A program made the position numbers and the translations under genes. A stretch of 64,000 nt of DNA from Amycolatopsis tucumanensis (GTDB lineage: Bacteria; Actinomycetota; Actinomycetes; Mycobacteriales; Pseudonocardiaceae): assembly GCF_021654135.1 (NCBI RefSeq), contig NZ_JAKGSD010000001.1, forward strand, positions 536,116 to 600,115, written 5' to 3'. Below are positions 53,200 through 62,018 of this stretch, piece by piece (the stretch's first letter is position 1; each line of letters starts with the position of its first letter). The notes below the pieces were generated by a model. The model saw only the letters and a list, made by a program, of their open reading frames with translations. It was not told the DNA's origin and did no database searches.

Positions 53200-54129
53200 T
53201 CACTGCCCTTCCGAGGTGGTGCGCCAGCTCGCGAGCTGACCGCCCCACAGGTTCACGCTGCGCGGCACCGGATCCCACCGGCGCGGCACGTAGGTGACGC
53301 GGTCGTCGTGGAACTTCTCCATCTCCGCGGACAGCTCCACGTGGTTGCCCGCCGGATCGTCGAAGAACACGAACAGGTTGTTGCCCGGCCCGTGCCGCCC
53401 GGGACCCCACACCACGTCCACGCCCTCGTCGGTCAGCCGGTCGCACCAGGCCTTGAAGTCCGCCCACTCGGCGAGGTCGTAGGAGTAGTGGTCGAGCTGT
53501 CCCGGCCGGCCGCCGGCGACGACGGCGAGGGTGTGGTGGTCGCGGTCGCTGCGCAGCCACGCGAACCGGCCGTCGGCGAGCTGGTCGGAGATGCGGAACC
53601 CGGCGATCCCCACGTAGAACCCGGCCATCGCGGCGACGTCGCGCGTGGACAGGGTGACGTGCTGGTACTTGACCGGGCGGCGGCCGGTGTCGGCGGCGTG
53701 CTCACCGCCGCGGCGCACCGGGCCGTGGAAGTGGACCGTGTTGCCGTCCGGGTCGGTGCAGACCAGGCCCGGCTCACCGGTGACCGCTTCGGTCAGGTAC
53801 GCCTCGTCCAGCGTGCTGACGTGGTGACCGGCCGCGGTGAGCCGTTTCTCCAGTCCCGCCAGGCCGTCCGGGTCGCGGACCTCGAAGGCGATGTGGTCCA
53901 GGCCCGCTTCGCCGGGCAGGAGGTCGAGCACGTGGTGGCCGCTCCCCCATCCCAGGCGCCGGCCGCCGCCGGGCAGGTCGTCGTGCGGCACCAGGCCGAG
54001 GACCCGGCCGTAGAAGTCGGTGGTGGACGCCACGTCGGGGACACGCAGGCCCAGGTGGGACACCGCGGTCCGGCGCAGGCTGCCCGCGGCGCCGGGCTCG
54101 GCGAGAATCACGCGTTCGGGTGTGGGCAC
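53200..54129 (-). CDS. Two-domain extradiol ring-cleavage dioxygenase
   Basis: 309 residues with two VOC modules (about 20-140 and 150-290). The C-terminal module has the iron triad: His in KYQHVTL, His in LDHYSYD, Glu in NHVELSAE. It is therefore a type I catechol 2,3-dioxygenase-like enzyme expected to be active. GTG 54129 has AGAGGAAG upstream. It lies between a flavin hydroxylase that would make the catechol and an FAH protein that would process the ring-cleaved product. Confidence 0.92.
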   Translation of the reverse strand: MPTPERVILAEPGAAGSLRRTAVSHLGLRVPDVASTTDFYGRVLGLVPHDDLPGGGRRLGWGSGHHVLDLLPGEAGLDHIAFEVRDPDGLAGLEKRLTAAGHHVSTLDEAYLTEAVTGEPGLVCTDPDGNTVHFHGPVRRGGEHAADTGRRPVKYQHVTLSTRDVAAMAGFYVGIAGFRISDQLADGRFAWLRSDRDHHTLAVVAGGRPGQLDHYSYDLAEWADFKAWCDRLTDEGVDVVWGPGRHGPGNNLFVFFDDPAGNHVELSAEMEKFHDDRVTYVPRRWDPVPRSVNLWGGQLASWRTTSEGQ

Positions 54130-54158
54130 GGGTTTCTTCCTCTCTCCACTGTGGATGG

Positions 54159-55763
54159 TCAGGCGACCGGTTCGGGAACGGGGCGGCGCGCCAGGCGCAG
54201 CGGGCCGGCCAGCGCGGGCGGCCCGGCGGGCCGCCAGGCGGCGGCGACGAACCGGTCCGGCCGCAGCAGGACGACCCGGCCCCGGTAGCCGGCGAGCTCG
54301 GCGTCCAGCCCGCCGTCGACGTCGACGAGGACGCGGTGCCCCCGGGTGGACGGCATCCGGTCGTCCACCGCCACTTCCGCGACGGCCGGCGCGAGCGGGC
54401 CGGCGAGCGCCGCCGCCTCCCCCGGATCGACCCCGACCCCGAGCAGGGCCCACCCGGTGCCGAGAACCTCGTCGAGCAACCGGATGCGGTGCGCGGCGGT
54501 GTCGAACACCCGCGGCTGGCCGATCATCCGCCCGGCGAGCCCGGGTTCCCCCGCCAGCAGGCCTTCGGTGTAGACGTGCGGCGGGCGGTACCGCATGTGC
54601 TCGAAGTACGCTCGGCCGTGCTCGGTGCGCATCGCGGCGCCGATGAGCCGGTCCCGCTGCCGGGCGAGCCGGGGACTGGTCGTCATCACCACCCGGCCCA
54701 AGCGGGCCGAGAGCCGGACCGTCGCCTCGACGTGCGGGCGCCGCTCGGTCTCGTAGGTGTCCAATGCGGACTCGCCCAGCCGCCCGGCGAGCACGTCGGC
54801 GATCTTCCAGGCCAGGTTCGCCGCGTCCCGCACGCCGGAGTTGAGCCCCTGCCCGGCGAAGGGCGGCATCATGTGCGCGGCGTCGCCGAGCAGGAAGACG
54901 GCGCCGTCGCGCCACCGGTCGGCGACCACGGCGTTGAACCGGTAGTTCACGGCCCGCTCGACCTGGCCGGGCGCGATGTCGCGGTAGGGGGCCAGCAGGC
55001 GGCGCACCAGCGCGAAGTCCGGCCGCTGTCCCGGGCTGCCTTCGCCCGGGTGCAGCAGGAACTCGTAGCGGCACCGGCCGTCCCGCCCTGGCACGATCAC
55101 GTGCGGGCGCGCCGGATCGCCGTGGTGCATCCCGTACCGCTGGTCGTGGTGGTCGCCGAGCACGTCGGCCACCAGCCACACCTCGTCGTGGCTGCGCCCG
55201 GTCATGCCGATCCCCAGCAATTCGCGGACGGTGGAGCGGCCCCCGTCGCAGCCCAGCACGTACCGGGCCCGGACCAGCGACGTCGTGCCGTCCTGCCGGC
55301 ACCGCAGCCCGGTCCGGCCGTCGGGGCACCCGGCGAGGCCGGTGACCGTCGTGCTCATCCGGACTTCGGCGCCCGGGGCTTCGACGAGGTGGCCGTGCAG
55401 TTCGCGTTCCAGGTCGGGCTGGGCGAAGGGGTTCTTGAACGGGTACCCGTGCCGGAACGGCCACGGGCTGCCCGCGTGGAAGACGGGACGGCCGGTCGCG
55501 TCGTAGTACCTGGTCCCGGTGCCGGGCACGATGATGCGCAGCAGACGGCCGGCGAGCCCGGCCGACTGGTACACGCGCAGCGCCTCGTCGTCGATGCTGA
55601 TCGCCTTCGGCTCGTCGCTGGTGCGCGGTTCGCGCTCCAGGACGACCACGTGGACGCCGCGGGCGGCCAGCAGCGCCGCCGCGGTCATGCCCACCGGCCC
55701 GGCCCCGACGACCGCCACCTCGCAGTCGGTCTCCGCGGTGGGCGGCGGTTGCTGTGTCTGCAC
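54159..55763 (-). CDS. FAD-dependent aromatic hydroxylase (MhpA-like)
   Basis: 534 residues of the class A flavoprotein monooxygenase family: GxGxxG (AVVGAGPVGMTAAALLAARG), the DG motif (GCDGGRSTVRELL) and the GD motif (LLGDAAHMMPPFAGQGLNSG). MhpA-type enzymes ortho-hydroxylate phenolic acids. GTG 55763 has GGGAGGAGA. First gene of the minus-strand operon with the extradiol dioxygenase and FAH, divergent from the esterase. Confidence 0.93.
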   Translation of the reverse strand: MQTQQPPPTAETDCEVAVVGAGPVGMTAAALLAARGVHVVVLEREPRTSDEPKAISIDDEALRVYQSAGLAGRLLRIIVPGTGTRYYDATGRPVFHAGSPWPFRHGYPFKNPFAQPDLERELHGHLVEAPGAEVRMSTTVTGLAGCPDGRTGLRCRQDGTTSLVRARYVLGCDGGRSTVRELLGIGMTGRSHDEVWLVADVLGDHHDQRYGMHHGDPARPHVIVPGRDGRCRYEFLLHPGEGSPGQRPDFALVRRLLAPYRDIAPGQVERAVNYRFNAVVADRWRDGAVFLLGDAAHMMPPFAGQGLNSGVRDAANLAWKIADVLAGRLGESALDTYETERRPHVEATVRLSARLGRVVMTTSPRLARQRDRLIGAAMRTEHGRAYFEHMRYRPPHVYTEGLLAGEPGLAGRMIGQPRVFDTAAHRIRLLDEVLGTGWALLGVGVDPGEAAALAGPLAPAVAEVAVDDRMPSTRGHRVLVDVDGGLDAELAGYRGRVVLLRPDRFVAAAWRPAGPPALAGPLRLARRPVPEPVA

Positions 55764-55818
55764 GAAGTCTCCTCCCTTCCCCAGGTGGTGCTCGTTCACG
55801 CTAAGCCACCGGTGTCCT

Positions 55819-55834
55819 GGATACAAGAACTTGT
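55819..55834. promoter_or_regulatory. GGATACAAGA operator, esterase/hydroxylase intergenic region
   Basis: GGATACAAGA (55819-55828) with the inverted repeat ACAAG-AA-CTTGT (55823-55834) lies midway between divergent starts at 55763 and 55897. The same decamer, in inverse orientation, occurs at 60935-60944 within a larger palindrome. Confidence 0.5.
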
Positions 55835-55896
55835 GTTGCGCTTTTCAGGACAGTACCGTCGGCGGGACAGCGCCGGAGAAGACAAGGAGCTCCCCT

Positions 55897-56787
55897 GTGA
55901 GTTCGGAACAGCTCGAGCAACTGAAGAAGAACCTCCGTGAAGGCCCGCTCGACATCGGCGGACCGGTCGCCGAGACCCGGCGGATGTTCGAGGCGATCCA
56001 CGCCGATCTCCCGGTCCCCGACGACGTGCGGCTGTCCGAGACCAGGCTCGGCGCGGTGCCCGCCCTCGCCGCCGAGCCGGCCGGGGCGGCCCGCGACGCC
56101 GCGATCCTCTACCTGCACGGTGGCGCCTACGTCGTGGGCAGCTCGCGCAGCGCACGCGCGGTGGTCGCGGCGCTGGCTGCGCAGGCGGGCTGCCGGGCCG
56201 TGGCCGCGGATTACCGCCTCGCCCCGGAACATCCGTTCCCGGCGGCCGTCGGCGACGCGCTCGCGGCTTACCGCGCCCTGCTGGACCAGGGGATCGACCC
56301 GGGCCGCCTCGCGCTGGCCGGCGACTCCGCCGGCGGCGGGCTGGCGATCGCGACGCTGGTCGCCGCACGCGACGAGGGACTGCCGTTGCCCGCCGCGGCC
56401 GCGGTCTTCTCCCCCTGGGCCGACCTGACCCTGTCGGCCGGCTCGCTGATCAGCAAGGCCGGCGCCGACCCGGCCCTCACGGCGCGGTCGCTGAGCACCC
56501 GCGCCGCGGACTACCTCGGCGGGCAGGACCCGCGCACGCCGCTGGCCAGCCCCGTGTTCGCCGACCTGACCGGCCTCCCGCCCCTGCTGATCCAGGCAGG
56601 CACGGCGGAGATCCTGCTGGACGACGCGGTCGGCCTGGCCGCCGCCGCGGCGCGCGCCGACGTGGACGTGGACCTGCAGATCCGGGCGGAGATGCCGCAC
56701 GTGTGGCAGACCTTCGCCGCGTTCCTCGACGAAGGCAGGCAGGCGCTCAGCGCCGCGGCGGCCTTCCTCGCGTCCCGTTTCGACTGA
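55897..56787 (+). CDS. HSL-type alpha/beta hydrolase (esterase)
   Basis: 296 residues of the hormone-sensitive-lipase family: oxyanion motif LYLHGGAYV, nucleophile GDSAGGGLA (Ser at about 150), and late Asp/His (GTAEILLDDAV; MPHVWQ). It should hydrolyse short acyl esters. GTG 55897 has AAGGAG upstream. It is 14 bases before the Baeyer-Villiger monooxygenase gene, whose ester product it may hydrolyse. Confidence 0.92.
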   Translation: MSSEQLEQLKKNLREGPLDIGGPVAETRRMFEAIHADLPVPDDVRLSETRLGAVPALAAEPAGAARDAAILYLHGGAYVVGSSRSARAVVAALAAQAGCRAVAADYRLAPEHPFPAAVGDALAAYRALLDQGIDPGRLALAGDSAGGGLAIATLVAARDEGLPLPAAAAVFSPWADLTLSAGSLISKAGADPALTARSLSTRAADYLGGQDPRTPLASPVFADLTGLPPLLIQAGTAEILLDDAVGLAAAAARADVDVDLQIRAEMPHVWQTFAAFLDEGRQALSAAAAFLASRFD

Positions 56788-56801
56788 CAGGCGGTGTGCT
56801 G

Positions 56802-58268
56802 ATGACCGACTACGACGTGGTGGTGATGGGGGCGGGCGTGGCCGGGCTGGGGCTCGGCGCCCGGCTCAAGGCCCGCGGGCAGCACGACTTCCTCGTGCTG
56901 GAGCGGGCCGCGGAGGTGGGCGGCACGTGGCGCGACAACACCTACCCCGGGTGCGCGTGCGACGTGCCGTCGCACCTGTACTGGTACTCCTTCGACGAGG
57001 AGCCGCCGGACTGGAGCCGGATCTACCCGAGCCAGGGCGAGGTGTTCGCGCGGCTGCGGGAGTTCGCCGAACGCACCGGCGTCCTCGGGCACGTCCGGCT
57101 GAACACGCGGGTCGTCGCGGCGGACTGGGACGAGGCGGACCTGCACTGGCGGGTGACGACCGCGGACGGCGGCACGATCACCGCGCGCGTGTTCGTCTCC
57201 GCCTGCGGGCAGCTGGCGGAACCCAGCTACCGCGGCATCGCCGGGCGCGAGCGGTTCACCGGGGTTTCCTTCCACTCCGCTCGCTGGCGCCACGACGTCG
57301 ACCTGACGGGCAAGCGAGTCGCCTGCGTCGGCAGCGGCGCCAGCGCCGCGCAGCTGATCCCGGAGATCGCCGCGGTCGCGGCGAAACTGACCGTGTTCCA
57401 GCGCTCGGCGCCCTACGTGCTGCCCCGCGAGGACCGCCCGTACACCGAGGCGGAGCTGCGGGCGTTCCGGGAGGACCCGGAGGCGCTGGCCAAGAGCCGC
57501 GCCGAACAGTACGCCGAACGGGAGCGGCAGTTCTGGGCGCTGGAGCCGGGTTCGGACGTGGGGCGCGAGACCGTGCGGATCGCGCGCGAGCACCTGGAGG
57601 CGCAGGTCGCCGATCCGGTGCTGCGCGAGAAGCTGTGGCCCGGCTACGCGTTCGGCTGCAAGCGCCCCGTCATCAGCGACGAGTACCTGCCCGCGTTCAC
57701 CCGGCCCAACGTGGACCTCGTGACCGCGGGGGTCGCCGGGGTGGAGCCGGACGGCGTGCGGGACGCCACCGGCGCGCTGCACCCGGTGGACGTGATCGTG
57801 TACTCGACCGGGTTCGAGTCGCTGAAGTTCCTCAACGGGCTGCGCGTCACCGGCCGTGGCGGGACGGACCTGCACGAGCAGGCGTGGCGCGAGTCGCCGC
57901 AGGCCTACCTCGGGATGGCGGTGCCCGGCTTCCCGAACTTCTTCATCCTCTACGGGCCGAACACCAACCTCAACCACAACTCGATCATCGCCATGCTGGA
58001 GGCGCAGTACGACTACCTGCTGCAGGCCTTCGAGCGGCTCGGCCCGGACGCCCCGGCCCTGGACGTGCGCCCGGAGGTGGTGGCGGCCTACAACGACCGG
58101 CTGCAGCAGGACCTCGCCCGCAGCGCGTTCGCCACCGGGTGCTCGAGCTGGTACGTCGGCGAAGGCGGGCGGGTGGTGACCAACTGGTGGGGCACGGTCG
58201 ACGCGTACAAGGCCCGCACGGCGCGGTTCGACCCGGCCGAGTACCGCACGGTCGGTTCCCCGGCCTGA
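56802..58268 (+). CDS. Baeyer-Villiger-type flavin monooxygenase
   Basis: 488 residues with two nucleotide-binding motifs (VVMGAGVAGLGLG; CVGSGASAAQLI) and between them the Baeyer-Villiger fingerprint FxGxxxHxxxW (FTGVSFHSARW). It is expected to convert a ketone to an ester or lactone using NADPH and O2. Start ATG 56802 is directly before the FAD strand. It is followed by a strong bidirectional hairpin before the convergent aldehyde dehydrogenase. Confidence 0.92.
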   Translation: MTDYDVVVMGAGVAGLGLGARLKARGQHDFLVLERAAEVGGTWRDNTYPGCACDVPSHLYWYSFDEEPPDWSRIYPSQGEVFARLREFAERTGVLGHVRLNTRVVAADWDEADLHWRVTTADGGTITARVFVSACGQLAEPSYRGIAGRERFTGVSFHSARWRHDVDLTGKRVACVGSGASAAQLIPEIAAVAAKLTVFQRSAPYVLPREDRPYTEAELRAFREDPEALAKSRAEQYAERERQFWALEPGSDVGRETVRIAREHLEAQVADPVLREKLWPGYAFGCKRPVISDEYLPAFTRPNVDLVTAGVAGVEPDGVRDATGALHPVDVIVYSTGFESLKFLNGLRVTGRGGTDLHEQAWRESPQAYLGMAVPGFPNFFILYGPNTNLNHNSIIAMLEAQYDYLLQAFERLGPDAPALDVRPEVVAAYNDRLQQDLARSAFATGCSSWYVGEGGRVVTNWWGTVDAYKARTARFDPAEYRTVGSPA

Positions 58269-58281
58269 CCGGGCGAACACG

Positions 58282-58321
58282 CGGAAGGAGCCGCCCAGGC
58301 ACGCCTGGGCGGCTCCTTCCG
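58282..58321. terminator. Strong bidirectional terminator hairpin
   Basis: A near-perfect ~18-bp stem (GGAAGGAGCCGCCCAGG / CCTGGGCGGCTCCTTCC) with a four-base loop separates the convergent Baeyer-Villiger and aldehyde dehydrogenase genes. Confidence 0.9.
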
Positions 58322-59767
58322 TCATGCCTCGTGCCGGTAGAACGTCCGCTGCTCGGTGAACGTGCGCACCGACTCCAGACCGCCGAGCCGGCCGAACCCG
58401 GACGCGCCGAGCCCGCCGAAGGGCACGTGCGGCTCGTCCCCGACCGACGGACCGTTGAGGTGCACCGCGCCGGTGCGCAACCGCCCGGCCAGGCGCTCCG
58501 CCGCCGCCGTGTCCGCCGTGATCACGCTGGCGATGAGGCCGTACTCGGAGGAGTTCGCGAGCGCGACCGCCTCCTCGTCGCCGGTCACCGGATGCACCGA
58601 CACCACCGGGGAGAACGCCTCCTCGGTCCACAGGCGACAGTCCGGGCCCACGCCGGTGAGCACGGTCGGGCGGGCGAGACCGCCGTCGACGTCGGGGCCG
58701 CCCGACCGGACGCGCGCACCCTTGCCGACCGCGTCGGCGACCAGCGCGCGGAACCGCTCCGCGGCCCGCCCGTCGATCAGCGGCCCCAGATCGGTGCGCT
58801 CGTCGCGGGGATCCCCGGTCACCAGGGCTTCGGCCGCCGCGGACAGGCGCGTCACCAGTTCTCCGGCGCGGTCGGCGTGCACGATGATGCGGTCGGTGCA
58901 CATGCACACCTGCCCGCTGTTGGCGAACGACGCGGTGACCAGCGCCGGGGTCCACGCTTCCAGGTCCGCGTCGGCGCGCACGATCGTGGCGTTCTTGCCG
59001 CCCAGCTCCAGCACCGACGGAGTCAGGGCACGGCCGGCCAGTTCCGCGATCGACCGGCCCACCGGCGTGGAGCCGATGAACACCACCCGCCGCACGTCCG
59101 GATGCGCGATCATCGCGGCCGTCACCTCCGGCCCGGCAGCGGCGTCGGTCGTGACGACGCCGACCACGCCCGCGGGCAGGCCGGCCTCGTGCAGCGCGCC
59201 GGCCAGCAGGTGGCCCGCGGCGATCGGCGCGTGCTCGCTGGGCCGCACCACCACCGCGTTGCCCACGGCGAGGGCGATGGCGATCGAGCGGGCGCAGAGG
59301 ATCACCGGCGCGTTCCACGGCACCAGGGCGAGCACAACCCCGGCCGGCTCGTGCCGCGAGAACGTGACGGTCCCCGGGTCGTGGGAGGGCAGGATCTCCC
59401 CCGTGGCGACGGTGACCAGGCCCGCCGCCTCCCGCAGGGTCGCCGCCGCCTCCCGCACGTTCATGTCGGCCCACCCGCGGACCGCGCCCGTCTCCAGGGC
59501 CAGCGTGTGCCGGTGGGCGTCCAGGTCGCGTTCGAGGATGTCCGCGGCGGTCAGCAGGACGCGCCGCCGTTCGCCGACGCCGGTCGCGGCCCAGGCCCGC
59601 TGCGCTGCCGCGGCGGCTGTGACGGCGGCTTCCGCGTCGCGCGCGGTCGCCGCGGCGACGGTCGCCACCGGTTCGCCCGTCACGGGCGAGATGTCGGGAA
59701 AGGTGCCACCGGCGGCCGGGTGGTGCTCTCCGCCGTACCAGAGCGGGGTGAGGGTGTCAGTGCGCAC
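58322..59767 (-). CDS. Aldehyde dehydrogenase (benzaldehyde/vanillin type)
   Basis: 481 residues with ALDH motifs VPWNAPVILCARSIAIAL, LELGGKNATIV (catalytic Glu) and NSGQVCMCTD (catalytic Cys), closest in pattern to benzaldehyde/vanillin dehydrogenases. GTG 59767 is three bases from the alcohol dehydrogenase stop, so an alcohol-to-aldehyde-to-acid pair is likely. Confidence 0.91.
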   Translation of the reverse strand: MRTDTLTPLWYGGEHHPAAGGTFPDISPVTGEPVATVAAATARDAEAAVTAAAAAQRAWAATGVGERRRVLLTAADILERDLDAHRHTLALETGAVRGWADMNVREAAATLREAAGLVTVATGEILPSHDPGTVTFSRHEPAGVVLALVPWNAPVILCARSIAIALAVGNAVVVRPSEHAPIAAGHLLAGALHEAGLPAGVVGVVTTDAAAGPEVTAAMIAHPDVRRVVFIGSTPVGRSIAELAGRALTPSVLELGGKNATIVRADADLEAWTPALVTASFANSGQVCMCTDRIIVHADRAGELVTRLSAAAEALVTGDPRDERTDLGPLIDGRAAERFRALVADAVGKGARVRSGGPDVDGGLARPTVLTGVGPDCRLWTEEAFSPVVSVHPVTGDEEAVALANSSEYGLIASVITADTAAAERLAGRLRTGAVHLNGPSVGDEPHVPFGGLGASGFGRLGGLESVRTFTEQRTFYRHEA

Positions 59768-59770
59768 GGG

Positions 59771-60895
59771 TCACGCTCCGAAGACCAGGACGGGCTTGAT
59801 CGTTTCGCCCGACGCGGCATCCCGCGCGGCGGTCTCGATGTCGGCGAACGGGTAGCGCCGGATCAGCCGGTCCAGCGGGAACCGGCCCGCCCGGTGCAGG
59901 GCGATCAGGTGCGGCACGAACGACTCGGGCTCGCTGTCGCCGAGGGTCACCCCGACGATCCGCCGTCCGGGCAGCAGGGCGTTGACGTCGAAGGCGGCGG
60001 TGGACCCGGCGTGCGGGGCGCCGATCACCGCGCAGGTGCCGCGCACCGCGAGCGCTCCGATCAGCCCTTCCAGAACGGCGACGTTGCCGGTGGTCTCGAT
60101 CGCGAGGTCCACCCCGGCGCCGCCGGTGCGGTCGAGCAGGTCCTGCCTAAGGTCCTGCCCGGTCGCGTGAACGGTCTCGGTCGCGCCGAGCGAACGAGCC
60201 AGGTCCAGCCGGGACGGCACCCGGTCGACGACGATGATCCGCTCCGCCGCCGTGGACGCGGCGGCCATGACGGCGGCGAGCCCGACCGCGCCGGCGCCTG
60301 CCACGACGAGCGAGGCGCCCGGCCGCGGCCGCAGCACGTTGAGCACCGCGCCCGCGCCGGTCTGGAAACCGCAGCCCAGCGGCGCCAGCGTGATCAGCTC
60401 GTCGTCGGAGGTGTCCGGAGGTAGCGGGATCACACTGCGTTCGTCGGCGATCGCCATCTCCGCGAAGGACGACTGCCCGAAGAAGTGCGCGTGCAGCGGC
60501 CGGCCGGCGGCGTCCCGGACGGTGGGCGAGCCGTCGGCGCGCGCCCCGCCCAGCAGGTTGGCCGTCAGGTGCTGCGCGCAGTACGCGGGGTGGCCGGACC
60601 GGCACGCGGCGCACCGGCCGCACGAGGTGAAGGTGAGCAGCACCCGCTCCCCCGGGCGCACCCGGGTGACGTGGCCGCCGGTCGCGACGACCTCGCCCGC
60701 GCCCTCGTGCCCGAGGATGCCGGGCAGCGGGAACGGGATGACGCCGGAGCGGACGCTGAGATCGGTGTGGCACATCCCGGCTGCCCGCATCCGTACGAGG
60801 ACTTCGCCGGGTCGCAGGTGGTCCAGGTGGACGGTGGTGAGCCGGAACGGACTGTCCGGACCGGACACCACCGCGGCCGAGGTCACTACGGGCAT
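59771..60895 (-). CDS. Zinc-dependent alcohol dehydrogenase
   Basis: 374 residues of the MDR family: catalytic Cys in AAGMCHTDLS, GHEGAGEVV, a structural-zinc Cys cluster (CGRCAACRSGHPAYC) and NAD loop GAGAVGLAAV. Pattern fits aryl-alcohol dehydrogenases. The ATG at 60895 is divergent from the amidohydrolase operon; two palindromes lie between them. Confidence 0.92.
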   Translation of the reverse strand: MPVVTSAAVVSGPDSPFRLTTVHLDHLRPGEVLVRMRAAGMCHTDLSVRSGVIPFPLPGILGHEGAGEVVATGGHVTRVRPGERVLLTFTSCGRCAACRSGHPAYCAQHLTANLLGGARADGSPTVRDAAGRPLHAHFFGQSSFAEMAIADERSVIPLPPDTSDDELITLAPLGCGFQTGAGAVLNVLRPRPGASLVVAGAGAVGLAAVMAAASTAAERIIVVDRVPSRLDLARSLGATETVHATGQDLRQDLLDRTGGAGVDLAIETTGNVAVLEGLIGALAVRGTCAVIGAPHAGSTAAFDVNALLPGRRIVGVTLGDSEPESFVPHLIALHRAGRFPLDRLIRRYPFADIETAARDAASGETIKPVLVFGA

Positions 60896-60920
60896 CGTCG
60901 CCCCTCCAGAGTAGCTGAGT

Positions 60921-60956
60921 CCTGATTATCAGGTCTTGTATCCTGTGATACGAGAC
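60921..60956. promoter_or_regulatory. Double palindrome in alcohol dehydrogenase/amidohydrolase promoter
   Basis: CCTGAT-T-ATCAGG (60921-60933) is a perfect palindrome. It abuts GTCTTGTATC-N4-GATACGAGAC (60933-60956), matching at 9 of 10 positions, whose left arm contains the reverse complement of the GGATACAAGA block at 55819. Likely operator for a regulator of both promoters. Confidence 0.6.
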
Positions 60957-61033
60957 TATACTGTGGCGAGCACGGTCGATGTCCAGCCGCGCACCCGGTT
61001 CCCCGGTCCGCGCACTGACCCGGAAGGGCGGAA

Positions 61034-61981
61034 ATGACCTCATCACTCGTCGACGTGCACTCCCACTTCGTCACCGGCGACTACATCGCGGCGGCCCGGC
61101 AGGCGGGGCACGACGTTCCCGACGGCATGCCCGGGTGGCCGTCCTGGTCGGCGGAGGAGCACCTGCGGCTGATGGACGACGCCGGGATCGGCCAGGCACT
61201 GCTGTCGATCTCCTCCCCCGGTGTCCACTTCGGAGACGACGACATCGCCAGGGACGTGGCCCGGCACGTCAATGACTTCGGCATCGCGGTGGCCGCGGCG
61301 CACCCCGGCCGCTTCGGCCTGTTCGCGTCCCTGCCGCTGCCCGATGTGGACGGCGCGATCGCCGAGATCCGCCGGGTCCGCGCCGAAAGCGGGGTCGCCG
61401 GGTTCTCGGTGATGTCCAACGCGCACGGCGTGTACCTGGGCGACCCGCGGTACGCGCCGCTGTGGGCCGAACTCGACCGGCACGAGGCCGTGTTGTTCGT
61501 GCACCCGACGAAACCGCTCAACGCCGACGCGGTCGCGCTGGGACGGCCGCTGCCGATGATCGAGTTCCCGTTCGACACGGCCCGCACCGTCGTCGACCTG
61601 ATCTTCGCCGGCGTCCTGCTCCGCCACCCGCGCATCCGGTTCGTGTTCACGCACAGCGGCGGTGTCCTGCCGCTGCTGATGGACCGGGTGGAACTGTTCC
61701 GCGGCAGGGCGCTCGGCATCGGCGACGGCGATCCCGCGGAGAGCGCCCGCATCCAGCTCGGCAAGCTGTGGTTCGACTGCGCCGGCACCCCCATGCCGAC
61801 CGCGCTGTCCACACTCGCCTCCGTCGTGGGCACCGACCGGTTGCTCTTCGGCACCGACTACTGCTTCACCCGGCCCGCCCAGGTGCTGGCCGGGATCGGC
61901 GAGATCGAAAAGGCGGGCGCCTGCCCGGCCGGTGGCAGCTGGCTCGATCTGTTCCGCCGCAACACCAAGGCCCTGCGCTAG
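61034..61981 (+). CDS. Amidohydrolase-2 family decarboxylase-like protein
   Basis: 315 residues: VDVHSHF, LFVHPTKP, FVFTHSGG and FGTDYCF are the amidohydrolase_2 metal and catalytic motifs of ACMSD/6-methylsalicylate-decarboxylase-like enzymes. ATG 61034 has GGAAGGG upstream. First gene of a plus-strand trio with an aromatic-acid symporter, suggesting decarboxylation of an imported aromatic acid. Confidence 0.9.
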   Translation: MTSSLVDVHSHFVTGDYIAAARQAGHDVPDGMPGWPSWSAEEHLRLMDDAGIGQALLSISSPGVHFGDDDIARDVARHVNDFGIAVAAAHPGRFGLFASLPLPDVDGAIAEIRRVRAESGVAGFSVMSNAHGVYLGDPRYAPLWAELDRHEAVLFVHPTKPLNADAVALGRPLPMIEFPFDTARTVVDLIFAGVLLRHPRIRFVFTHSGGVLPLLMDRVELFRGRALGIGDGDPAESARIQLGKLWFDCAGTPMPTALSTLASVVGTDRLLFGTDYCFTRPAQVLAGIGEIEKAGACPAGGSWLDLFRRNTKALR

Positions 61982-62018
61982 CCGGCCCCGACCTGTTCGC
62001 TTGCACAAGGAGGTCCAA

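Noticed and set aside
56511..59474. Minus-strand frame of ~990 codons across the Baeyer-Villiger gene
   Set aside because: Its right half merely reads through the aldehyde dehydrogenase region in another frame; the plus-strand monooxygenase has intact motifs.
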